Positions 1-5,660 of a stretch of 24,316 bases of DNA are shown here, piece after piece (position 1 is the first letter of the stretch; each line of letters begins with the position of its first letter). Source of the stretch: a virus. The DNA is taken from positions 1 through 24,316 of IMG/VR virus record IMGVR_UViG_3300042691_052185; one strand, written 5' to 3'. The position numbers were made by a program, and so were the translations under genes. The notes under the pieces were generated by a model, which was not told the DNA's origin, did not search any database, and saw only the letters and a list, made by a program, of their open reading frames with translations.

Positions 1-422
1 ATTTCAATCACAAGATTGCGCCTTTTATGATGCCTCTCATGGAAATCAGCATCGAACAACTCGGTAAAAATATCATAACCGATTTGATCGACAAGGGAAA
101 CATACAGATTCTTCCACTCGCATATATGCGTGGAGTTACGTTCAAGAATGCATTTGTTGTGGCGGATGAAATGCAAAATTCAACGGTTCAACAAATGCGG
201 ATGATTTTTACACGCATCGGAGAAAATTCTAAATTGGTTGTGACGGGCGATACCGAACAATCGGATCTTTATTTTCGAGATCGTGAAACTCGAAATGGTT
301 TGAGCGATTGTCTGGATCGTTTGAAAAGTGTTGAAGAAATTGGTTTCTTTGAGATGTTGGAAGAGCATTGTGTTCGATCGCCCATAGTGGCAAAGATCGA
401 CAAGCTTTACCGAAGTAAATAA
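1..422 (+). CDS. phoH: PhoH-like ATPase, C-terminal part (5' end outside window)
   Basis: The reading frame is open from the left edge (codons from position 3), so the start lies upstream. The first in-window ATG at 27 is internal and not a real start. The visible 140 residues are the C-terminal half of a PhoH P-loop ATPase: a Walker-B-like stretch (VVADEMQN) is followed by a segment ending VVTGDTEQSDL, characteristic of PhoH and related superfamily 1 helicase-like ATPases. The Walker A motif should lie upstream of the window. PhoH proteins are common in marine phages and are often discussed with phosphate stress, but their biochemical role in infection is unsettled. The gene ends 1 nt from a strong bidirectional terminator and converges with the minus-strand RNase H group. 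Confidence 0.9.
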   Translation, partial: FNHKIAPFMMPLMEISIEQLGKNIITDLIDKGNIQILPLAYMRGVTFKNAFVVADEMQNSTVQQMRMIFTRIGENSKLVVTGDTEQSDLYFRDRETRNGLSDCLDRLKSVEEIGFFEMLEEHCVRSPIVAKIDKLYRSK

Positions 423-452
423 AACAAGGGGCTCCAAAGAGCCCCTTGTTTT
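421..452. terminator. Bidirectional intrinsic terminator between phoH and the RNase H group
   Basis: A perfect GC-rich stem, ACAAGGGGCTC (424-434) pairing with GAGCCCCTTGT (439-449), closes a 4-nt loop (CAAA). It is followed by a T run on the plus strand and preceded by an A run that gives a U tract on the minus strand. It lies exactly between two convergent genes, so it can stop transcription from both sides. Confidence 0.92.
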
Positions 453-455
453 TTA

Positions 456-629
456 TCAATTACGATTATTAAATTTTTCAAAATTTGAATATATTTCTTC
501 GTTTTCTATATCAACACATTCGGTATATTTTTTTAGTATCTTTTTTGTATGTTTTTTTGATTTGTTGTTTTGTATTTGTTGTTGCGAACGGTTTTTGTTT
601 TGTTCTTCTTTGCTTGAAAAATTTTTCAT
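456..629 (-). CDS. Small basic hypothetical protein (57 aa)
   Basis: Last gene of the minus-strand RNase H group, ending just before the shared terminator. I chose the ATG at 629: the frame could open at a TTG at 641, but the ATG has GGTGA about 6 nt upstream, inside the end of the preceding gene. The product is hydrophilic and Lys/Asn/Gln-rich in its first two thirds (KNRSQQQIQNNKSKKHTKK), then has a short acidic segment (DIENEEIY). No membrane segment, signal peptide or recognisable domain is visible. It directly follows the DUF6433-like gene and is probably cotranslated with it. The composition could be a low-complexity tail or a nucleic-acid-binding peptide; no function is assigned. Confidence 0.55.
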   Translation of the reverse strand: MKNFSSKEEQNKNRSQQQIQNNKSKKHTKKILKKYTECVDIENEEIYSNFEKFNNRN

Positions 630-630
630 T

Positions 631-1074
631 TTAATCACCAATAAGACCAGGAAATGCTTCTTGTGCCACTTTCTTGTTTAAGTTATACTTTTTATCAAAA
701 TCTCCACGAACCATACTTTCCAATACTTCTGCTTCTCTAGGATGAATGTTTTCTAATATTTGCGTTAAAATTTCCATTTTTCTTTTTAAGTTTGTGTGTT
801 TTCCTGTCATGCTGAATTCTGTGTTCTGTTCGGTAAGAATATAAAATCTTTTGGTTTCGTTGAAAAGACTGTTGAAACTCATTCCTTCTGGAACATTGTC
901 GATTTTATATTTTGGTACTTGATTTGTAAAAAACTTTAAATTTTTTGAAAAAACATATCGAATAACTTCTCGCAATGCGGGAGTGTTGTTTTTTCTGAGT
1001 ATTTGTATTTTTAAGTTTTTGTCGGTTTGTTTCGACACTTCGTCAAGCACTTCGTGAATCATTTTCTGATGCAT
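631..1074 (-). CDS. DUF6433-like conserved T4-type phage protein
   Basis: A 147-residue protein whose ATG immediately follows the RNase H stop codon, with GGAG of the upstream gene serving as ribosome binding site, so the two are translationally coupled. The pattern resembles a family I recall from T4-like marine phages as DUF6433: an N-terminal HEVLDEVSK helix, a central NTPALREVIRYVF, a phenylalanine-rich middle, then NIHPREAEVLESMVRGDF and the C-terminal VAQEAFPGLIGD. The ending EAFPGLI is the most recognisable part. The function is not established; its conserved position beside RNase H suggests a link to DNA replication. No enzyme motif is visible. Family assignment is from memory, hence moderate certainty on the name but high certainty that the gene is real. 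Confidence 0.8.
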   Translation of the reverse strand: MHQKMIHEVLDEVSKQTDKNLKIQILRKNNTPALREVIRYVFSKNLKFFTNQVPKYKIDNVPEGMSFNSLFNETKRFYILTEQNTEFSMTGKHTNLKRKMEILTQILENIHPREAEVLESMVRGDFDKKYNLNKKVAQEAFPGLIGD

Positions 1075-1950
1075 TTAAAACTCCGATAAATGTTGTATCA
1101 AATGGCGCATACCTTTAGCGATAAAATAATTCATAATTTTATCACGACTAGCTACTTGTATGTTGTCGAATTTTTTTAATATTCTTTCGGATATTTCTTC
1201 GGGAATACAATCAAAATCAATCAACACACTGTTTCTATTTATGTTTGATAACACATTTGAATCGGTAGAAATTGATTTAATGTCACGATTGGTGGAACCG
1301 CTGTTGTGCCAAAGATTTAACCAATTTTCATATTTTTTCTTGCTGATGGGTGTTTGACGATTCGATTCTTGTACAAAAATATCGTCTGCGGAAAGAATGT
1401 TGGGAACTCCATCCGAGGCATCACCACGAACAATATGTTCAAAAAGATATTCGTAGGGATCATCACATTTGATGATCTTTTTTAGTGTAGGACTATATTG
1501 ATCGATATTTGAATATTTTTGCAATTGTTGAAAATCGCCATCCGAACTAATAATTAATATTTTTTCATCTTTGTAAAACTTTTTGCTCAACACAGCAATA
1601 ATATCATCCGCTTCACAATTTTCAACTGCTATAACTTTGTATGGAAGATTCTCAATCAACTCGTTTTGAATTTTGTTCAGTAATTCAAAAAGAGCCGACC
1701 AATCAAAATCGCTAGCCTTTCTTTCACGCTTGCGAGATTCCTTGTAGTATTGATAAAACTTTTTGCGCCAACTGTGTGGGCTATCGTAGCATATTACCAA
1801 TTCACCATAGTTTGCGTATTGTTTGTTGCGAATTGTGCGTAAATTGTTCATAATCATATGGCGAATCAAATCCTCATTCAAAGACGGTTTGCCTTTGGAT
1901 TCTGCCATGATAGCTCCAATAGTGATTTGATTCATGTCAACTAAAATCAT
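1075..1950 (-). CDS. rnh: T4-type RNase H (5'-3' FEN-family nuclease)
   Basis: A 291-residue protein of the FEN/PIN 5'-nuclease family, close in length to T4 RNase H (305 aa), which removes RNA primers and adjacent DNA from lagging-strand fragments. The conserved acidic metal ligands are in order: D5 (LVDMNQ), D56 (ICYDS), E113, D115 and D116 (NCEADDI), D137 and D139 (SSDGDFQQL), D177 and D180 (GDASDGVPN). A basic region (WRKKFYQYYKESRKRERK, residues 61-78) corresponds to the DNA-binding arch. The ATG at 1950 is preceded by CGGAG. It is the first gene of a three-gene minus-strand group with the DUF6433-like gene. All catalytic positions appear intact, so the enzyme should be active. Confidence 0.93.
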   Translation of the reverse strand: MILVDMNQITIGAIMAESKGKPSLNEDLIRHMIMNNLRTIRNKQYANYGELVICYDSPHSWRKKFYQYYKESRKRERKASDFDWSALFELLNKIQNELIENLPYKVIAVENCEADDIIAVLSKKFYKDEKILIISSDGDFQQLQKYSNIDQYSPTLKKIIKCDDPYEYLFEHIVRGDASDGVPNILSADDIFVQESNRQTPISKKKYENWLNLWHNSGSTNRDIKSISTDSNVLSNINRNSVLIDFDCIPEEISERILKKFDNIQVASRDKIMNYFIAKGMRHLIQHLSEF

Positions 1951-2046
1951 TTTTGTCTCCGTTGTTTGTATAGTTTACGCAACCCGTATATTTTTTCAAA
2001 AGCACGCTATAAAACTCTCTCTAGCCATATATAGTGTAGTGTTGTT
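1951..2046. promoter_or_regulatory. Divergent intergenic region between rnh (-) and the tRNA block (+)
   Basis: This AT-rich stretch separates two divergent transcription units and must hold promoters for at least one of them. TATA-rich elements are visible (CTATAAAAC near 2009 and TATATAG near 2030 on plus; AACTATACAAAC on minus, read towards rnh). No hexamer pair with good -35 spacing can be defended, and there is no T4-late TATAAATA motif here, in keeping with early or middle expression of rnh. Confidence 0.35.
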
Positions 2047-2119
2047 GGCCTTGTCGTCTAGCGGTACAGGACCCAGCCCTTTCAAGGCTGAGACCAGGGT
2101 TCGAGTCCCTGCAAGGTCA
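2047..2119 (+). tRNA. tRNA-Glu (anticodon UUC)
   Basis: A full cloverleaf can be folded. The acceptor stem is GGCCTTG with CAAGGTC (one G-U), the D stem GTCT with GGAC, and the anticodon stem CAGCC with GGCTG around CTTTCAA (anticodon TTC). The T stem is CAGGG with CCCTG around TTCGAGT. The discriminator is A and no CCA is encoded, so the host must add it. Confidence 0.95.
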
Positions 2120-2125
2120 TTATCT

Positions 2126-2199
2126 CAGGGTGTAGCTCAGCTTGGTAGAGCGTCTGGTTTGGGTCCAGAAGGTCGTAGGTTCGAATCCTATCACCCTGA
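2126..2199 (+). tRNA. tRNA-Pro (anticodon UGG)
   Basis: The acceptor stem is CAGGGTG with CACCCTG. The D arm is GCTCAGCTTGGTAGAGC, and the anticodon stem TCTGG with CCAGA surrounds TTTGGGT (anticodon TGG). The T loop is TTCGAAT. The discriminator is A and no CCA is encoded. It lies 6 nt downstream of tRNA-Glu, so the two are probably processed from one transcript. Confidence 0.95.
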
Positions 2200-2263
2200 C
2201 TTTCGGTAAATAATATTTGTGCAACGGTGTGTTGCCGCCAAACAAGTATTCGGAGTTTTGCAA

Positions 2264-2470
2264 ATGGCTAATGTTGTTAATGTTTCAGGTGTTCGTAACG
2301 CTACTCGTTCGGTAATTGTTCATAGCGAGCAAACCATCAAGAAGTATGGTGAAGTTGTTCGTGTAGAACACGACAAGGTATGGGGTCCTCAATATCTTGT
2401 TGCGGTTCCAGATCGTGAAATGGGCGAAGAACTTTTCTGGATGCGAAAGAGTGAAATTTCTTTCAAGTAA
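2264..2470 (+). CDS. Small hypothetical protein between tRNA genes (68 aa)
   Basis: The chosen start is the ATG at 2264 because CGGAG sits at 2250-2254, about 9 nt upstream; in-frame codons before it run back towards tRNA-Pro and lack a ribosome site. The product begins MANVVNVSGVRNATRS and has a beta-rich look, with alternating valines (GEVVRVEHDKVWGPQYLVAV) and a C-terminal EELFWMRKSEISF. No cysteines, membrane segment or known motif are visible. Codon use resembles the structural genes of the phage, and the frame is clean between two tRNAs, so I regard it as a real gene of unknown function. It could be an SH3-like or small regulatory protein, but that is a guess. Confidence 0.65.
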   Translation: MANVVNVSGVRNATRSVIVHSEQTIKKYGEVVRVEHDKVWGPQYLVAVPDREMGEELFWMRKSEISFK

Positions 2471-2484
2471 CATATATAGAATGT

Positions 2485-2556
2485 GCAGGTGTAACTCAGC
2501 GGTAGAGTGATAGCCTTCCAAGCTATACGTCGAGGGTTCAAGCCCCTTCACCTGCT
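2485..2556 (+). tRNA. tRNA-Gly (anticodon UCC)
   Basis: The acceptor stem is GCAGGTG with CACCTGC. The D arm is ACTCAGCGGTAGAGT, and the anticodon stem ATAGC with GCTAT surrounds CTTCCAA (anticodon TCC). The T stem GAGGG pairs with CCCTT (one G-U) around TTCAAGC. The discriminator is T and no CCA is encoded. It reads GGA, a glycine codon used often in this AT-rich phage. Confidence 0.94.
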
Positions 2557-2577
2557 TTTCCTTATAAGGAGTTTTAT

Positions 2578-2802
2578 ATGCAAGACAGTTATTACGATGA
2601 TGACGAACATATTGAGGATGAAGATATTGAAGAGTTTGACGATGAAGAATATGATGAAGATTCCGAAGGTGATGAATACTACACCGACGAAGACGAAGAA
2701 GGTTTTGAAGACGAAGATGTAGAATACGACGATTCGGAAGATTTCGACGATATCGACGAAGATGACTACGAAGAATACGATGACGACGAAGAAGATCAAT
2801 AA
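2578..2802 (+). CDS. Extremely acidic small protein (74 aa)
   Basis: The start is set by a strong AAGGAG 7 nt upstream of the ATG. By direct count 49 of 74 residues are Asp or Glu (27 D, 22 E), with 8 Tyr, one His and no Lys or Arg. No domain, signal peptide or membrane segment is present; it should be intrinsically disordered with a very low isoelectric point. It stands between tRNA-Gly and a terminator, so it closes the tRNA transcription unit. Proteins of this kind in phages include DNA mimics that block host DNA-binding proteins, but the repeated D/E/Y composition is also seen in poorly understood acidic tails. The strong ribosome site argues for high expression. No function is assigned. 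Confidence 0.8.
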   Translation: MQDSYYDDDEHIEDEDIEEFDDEEYDEDSEGDEYYTDEDEEGFEDEDVEYDDSEDFDDIDEDDYEEYDDDEEDQ

Positions 2803-2823
2803 TAATTAAAAAAATATTTAATA

Positions 2824-2856
2824 AAAAAACTAGCTGATGTTTGGCTAGTTTTTTTA
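2824..2856 (+). terminator. Intrinsic terminator after the acidic protein gene
   Basis: The stem AAAAACTAGC (2825-2834) pairs with GCTAGTTTTT (2844-2853) around a 9-nt loop, and a run of T follows. Only the five inner pairs (CTAGC/GCTAG) contain G or C, so it is weaker than the other two terminators in the window. It separates the tRNA and acidic-protein unit from uvdE. Confidence 0.8.
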
Positions 2857-2885
2857 TTTCTATTCACAGCTGCATACAATACATC

Positions 2886-3827
2886 ATGATATCCAACATT
2901 CGATACGGTTTGTGTTGCATGCATCTTGGTCTTGCCGACAAAGGCTATAAGTTTGAAACCATGACGCGCAAGCGTTATTTTCAACTTGGCGAATCGGCTC
3001 ACTCTACCATAGTTGATCGTGCACTCAACAACATCAAAGTTACAGAAAAGATTGCGTGCGAGTGTATGCAACGCGGTTGGGTGTATCGTGTGAGCAGCGG
3101 TTTGATTCCGCTCGTTACGCTTCCCGAAGCCAAGTTCAATCTCGACACAATTATCGAAACTTCCAATCATCGTCCTATGTCGTTTGAAACCGCTTGTATG
3201 CGTGTGCGACAACTTGTTGACTGTGGTTTGCGTATCAGCAATCACCCTGATCAATTCAATGTTTTGGCTAGTGACAATCCTCAAGCCGTAGACAAGACGA
3301 TTCGTGAACTTGATATGGAAGCTCGCGTGATGAGCATGTTGGGCGCACGCAACAGTTACGAGTCGCCGATGAACATTCATATCAATTGCAGCAAGGGCAA
3401 CATTCAAGACATTGCGGATCGTTTTGCCGCAAACATCGAACGCTTGAGTCCCGCTGCACGTAGCAGGCTTGTTGTTGAGAACGAAGACAAAGGCGTTTGG
3501 ACAGTCGAAAACTTGTATAAATACATATATCTGCGTACGGGTACGCCCATCACGTTTGACTATTTGCATCACAAGTGCAATCCTGGCAGCCTCTACCTTC
3601 AAGATGCTTTCCAGATGGCTGCTTCCACTTGGAAAGGCTATCGTCCACTGTTTCACTACAGTGAAACTTTGCCGGGTCAACCCAATCCTCGTAAACATGC
3701 CGACTATTCCACAAATGTATTCAATGCTTATGGCATTGATATTGATGTTGACATGGAGTTCAAAATGAAGGACGCGGCGATCGATCGCCATATTAAATTA
3801 ACGGAGAGAATCAATGCCCTTGTATGA
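2886..3827 (+). CDS. uvsE: UV damage endonuclease (UvdE/UvsE family)
   Basis: A 313-residue TIM-barrel endonuclease of the UVDE family, which nicks DNA 5' of UV photoproducts and starts alternative excision repair. Family signatures occur in order: RYGLC (6-10), SNHPDQFNVL (118-127), NIHINCSKG (163-171), VENEDKG (197-203), TFDYLHHKCNPG (223-234), HYSE (257-260), HADYS (271-275) and DMEFKMKD (289-296). The His/Asp/Glu residues in these match the expected metal site. By my recollection the Thermus enzyme has a carbamylated lysine two residues before the HYS-type histidine; here that place is Leu255, which needs an alignment. Start: the ATG at 2886 gives the family N-terminus; a TTG at 2841 lies inside the terminator and is unlikely. 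No Shine-Dalgarno sequence precedes the ATG. The 3' end overlaps the FmdB-like gene by 14 nt. Confidence 0.92.
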   Translation: MISNIRYGLCCMHLGLADKGYKFETMTRKRYFQLGESAHSTIVDRALNNIKVTEKIACECMQRGWVYRVSSGLIPLVTLPEAKFNLDTIIETSNHRPMSFETACMRVRQLVDCGLRISNHPDQFNVLASDNPQAVDKTIRELDMEARVMSMLGARNSYESPMNIHINCSKGNIQDIADRFAANIERLSPAARSRLVVENEDKGVWTVENLYKYIYLRTGTPITFDYLHHKCNPGSLYLQDAFQMAASTWKGYRPLFHYSETLPGQPNPRKHADYSTNVFNAYGIDIDVDMEFKMKDAAIDRHIKLTERINALV

Positions 3828-4068
3828 TTATCGTTGCTCGGCTTGCAATCACGGTTTTGAACAATTTCAAAAAGTTAACGATCGCAACAAACCAACAAAA
3901 AAGTGTTGTCCCGAATGCAACAAAAAGAAAGTGGAACTTGTTATTGGTGCACCTGCTATTTGTGATCCAATTACAATAGGTGTCAAAAAGCATGACAAGG
4001 GATGGCATGAAGTACTTTCGAAGGTAAACAAATCCAATCGAACAAAAGTGCAAAGCAAGTACACATGA
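3814..4068 (+). CDS. FmdB-type zinc-ribbon protein
   Basis: An 84-residue protein opening with MPLYDYRCSAC, the hallmark of the FmdB/CxxC_CxxC_SSSS small zinc-ribbon family. The zinc ligands are two CxxC pairs, C8/C11 and C32/C35 (CCPEC), with an extra Cys31. The rest is basic (KKHDKGWHEVLSKVNKSNR). ACGGAGAG about 7 nt before the ATG is a good ribosome site inside the end of uvdE. The TGA overlaps the next gene's ATG (ATGA), so the three genes are translationally coupled. Members of this family are often called regulatory proteins on thin evidence. In T4-like marine phages a similar gene sits next to recombination and repair genes, suggesting an accessory nucleic-acid role (inference). Confidence 0.82.
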   Translation: MPLYDYRCSACNHGFEQFQKVNDRNKPTKKCCPECNKKKVELVIGAPAICDPITIGVKKHDKGWHEVLSKVNKSNRTKVQSKYT

Positions 4069-4790
4069 ATTATCATCATGTTGATTCTTCCAATATTTTG
4101 CCAATCGAGGCAAAACAAATAGTATCCACCGAAATAGAATCGGGAAGATTTTATCGATCTCCTAGACCACCACATTATTGGTATCCGTCTGTCACGACAG
4201 TAACAGGCTTTTCTAAAGCTAAATTTTTTGCTGAATGGCGTAAAAATCCCGACAATGAAAAACTCAGCAAGCACGCTTCAAACAGAGGCAACGAACTTCA
4301 CAATATGATAGAATTGTATTTAAAAAACGATGACGCGTACAATAAGAATAAAAATCTATTGACATTATCTTTATTTAAACAAATGCAGTACGAGTTGCAT
4401 AAAATCAGTGATATCATTACACAAGAAACTAGTTTATGGTCGGATACACTTCGTTTGGCGGGTAGAGTAGATTGTATTGCTAATTATGAAAATAAACTTT
4501 CAATAATCGATTTTAAAGGATCAAGTAAAGAAAAAAAAGAAGAATGGATCTTAAATTATTTCGAGCAAGCTAGTTGCTATGCATTAATGTATCAAGAAAT
4601 GACTAATACTCCTGTGAATCAAATTGTTATTATGATTACATCAGAAGATGGTACTATTCAAACCTTTAAGAAACATCCACGAGATTATTTGAAGTCGTTG
4701 CATTATACTATTAAAAATTACTGGAAAAATAACGATTTTAATAAGTTACAAGAAAGGTTATCAAGCAATGGGAGCATCGTTCAAATTTAA
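4065..4790 (+). CDS. PD-(D/E)XK exonuclease, RecB/MGME1-like
   Basis: A 241-residue nuclease of the PD-(D/E)XK superfamily, in the phage group resembling the mitochondrial exonuclease MGME1. Visible elements are YPSVTTVTGFS (40-50), RGNELHNMIELYL (74-86), the core strand GRVDCIANY (133-141) carrying D136, IIDFKGSSK (147-155) giving D149 and K151 of the D-x-K motif, and FEQASCYALMY (166-176) with Gln168 of motif QxxxY. The usual DFKTS is DFKGS here; the catalytic residues remain. Such enzymes degrade single-stranded DNA ends and in T4-like phages lie next to gp59 and gp32, pointing to recombination-dependent replication or end processing. The ATG overlaps the FmdB-like stop by 4 nt, and the 3' end overlaps gp33 by 23 nt. 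Confidence 0.86.
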   Translation: MNYHHVDSSNILPIEAKQIVSTEIESGRFYRSPRPPHYWYPSVTTVTGFSKAKFFAEWRKNPDNEKLSKHASNRGNELHNMIELYLKNDDAYNKNKNLLTLSLFKQMQYELHKISDIITQETSLWSDTLRLAGRVDCIANYENKLSIIDFKGSSKEKKEEWILNYFEQASCYALMYQEMTNTPVNQIVIMITSEDGTIQTFKKHPRDYLKSLHYTIKNYWKNNDFNKLQERLSSNGSIVQI

Positions 4791-4995
4791 TAAAAAAGAA
4801 TTCAGTCAAGAAATAGAAAACTATAAAAAGAAAAATTCATGTACTTACATAGAAGCAATATTAGCACTTTGTGAAATACACGACATAGAGCCAGATACTA
4901 TTGGAAAACTAATAGAAAAACCTATAAAAGAAAAAGTAGATTACGAAGGTCAAAAATTAAACTTGCGTCCCAAAAAAAATGAATTGCCTATTTAA
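4768..4995 (+). CDS. 33: gp33-like late transcription co-activator
   Basis: A 75-residue protein matching the pattern of gp33 of T4-like cyanophages. A helical N-terminal half (FSQEIENYKKKNSCTYIEAILALCEIHDIEPDTI) is followed by a short C-terminal segment KLNLRPKKNELPI, close to the conserved E-L-N-F-L-P-K ending I recall for that family. In T4, gp33 bridges RNA polymerase and the gp45 sliding clamp so that gp55-directed late promoters fire. Here the late motif TATAAATA occurs before several structural genes, consistent with a gp33/gp55 system, although gp55 is outside this window. The ATG at 4768 has AGAAAGG upstream within the exonuclease gene. The position directly before gp59 and gp32 matches T4, where 33, 59 and 32 are neighbours. 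Confidence 0.8.
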   Translation: MGASFKFNKKEFSQEIENYKKKNSCTYIEAILALCEIHDIEPDTIGKLIEKPIKEKVDYEGQKLNLRPKKNELPI

Positions 4996-4996
4996 T

Positions 4997-5611
4997 ATGG
5001 ACCCATTCAGCGTATACAAAACTTATCTTGGAATAAAGTCTCACTTTAACAGTGCTACTTACGATTATACTTTATACGGAAACGTAAATGCCAAGCATCA
5101 AACTTTTTTGAGCAGAAGAGATCGTTATTTTTTTGAAAAAATTAGTAAAAAATATAAAGATGATGAAATAGTAAATTTTTTTGTTGCAAATTTTTTAACC
5201 AACGAAAACATTTGGGTTGGCGATCTTTTAACATCCGAAACCGAAAGTGTTTATTGCGATTGGCGTCGTCGCAGAGAAAGCATCGAATATATCTTTGAAC
5301 AAGATGTGGAAAGAATTTGCGAAAATTTAGAAAATAACAATATGAAATTTGATGATATGTTCAAATGTCAAAATGGACATCCGCATATTTTTAAAATGTT
5401 GTTGCAAAAACAAATAACTCCAGAAACTTATGTGATACTCGATAACATTTTAAACTTTATAAAAAATTTGGACAATAAATTGAATGGGGATGTTGCGTAT
5501 AGTACCATGTCAAAACGCTACAAAAAATATAAACCTTTTGTAATTGTAAACGATATAAAATGGTATGTTAAAATTTTGCGTGACAAAATTAAAATGTACA
5601 GTCTTGCATAA
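4997..5611 (+). CDS. 59: gp59 helicase loader
   Basis: A 204-residue all-helical protein, near T4 gp59 in length (217 aa), which loads the gp41 replicative helicase onto gp32-coated single-stranded DNA at forks and recombination intermediates. The N-terminal half aligns by eye with T4: FSVYKTYLGIKSHFNS, then RRDRYFFEKISKKYKDDEIV and FLTNENIWVGDLL; the C-terminal half has HIFKMLLQKQITPETYVILD. I prefer the ATG at 4997, which gives MDPFSVYKTYL and lies 1 nt after the gp33 stop. An alternative ATG at 4979 overlaps gp33 and adds 6 residues (MNCLFN). Neither has a clear Shine-Dalgarno sequence, suggesting coupling to gp33. The order 33-59-32 is as in T4. Confidence 0.93.
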   Translation: MDPFSVYKTYLGIKSHFNSATYDYTLYGNVNAKHQTFLSRRDRYFFEKISKKYKDDEIVNFFVANFLTNENIWVGDLLTSETESVYCDWRRRRESIEYIFEQDVERICENLENNNMKFDDMFKCQNGHPHIFKMLLQKQITPETYVILDNILNFIKNLDNKLNGDVAYSTMSKRYKKYKPFVIVNDIKWYVKILRDKIKMYSLA

Positions 5612-5614
5612 ATA
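5608..5614 (+). promoter_or_regulatory. Possible late promoter motif upstream of gp32
   Basis: CATAAATA overlaps the gp59 stop, about 47 nt before the gp32 ATG, and resembles the T4-type late -10 element TATAAATA with one mismatch. T4 gene 32 is known to have a late promoter as well as earlier ones. The leader that follows (5615-5660) is AT-rich and looks unstructured. That would suit autogenous repression by gp32 binding, but this is inference. Confidence 0.4.
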
Positions 5615-5660
5615 ATAACATACAAAACAATTTACACGAAACTTTTTATAAGGAGCATAT

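Noticed and set aside
630-641. TTG start at 641 for the 57-aa gene
   Set aside because: The ATG at 629 has a better spaced GGTGA and a more usual start codon.
1934-2209. Plus-strand ORF of 91 codons across the tRNA-Glu and tRNA-Pro genes
   Set aside because: Its sequence is the translation of two tRNAs and the divergent promoter region.
2841-2885. Longer uvsE with a TTG start at 2841
   Set aside because: The TTG lies in the terminator hairpin, and the extra 15 residues do not belong to the family N-terminus.
3516-3523. TATAAATA inside uvsE as a late promoter
   Set aside because: It lies about 290 nt from the next gene start and within a conserved coding stretch; chance matches are expected in AT-rich DNA. 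Near matches inside gp53 (about 13988 and 14475) were rejected for the same reason.
2796-3791. 331-codon open frame antisense to uvsE
   Set aside because: It lies fully opposite a well-supported enzyme gene whose motifs are intact. The antisense translation is Val/Ile/Cys-rich without motif, and it starts and ends without ribosome site or operon context.
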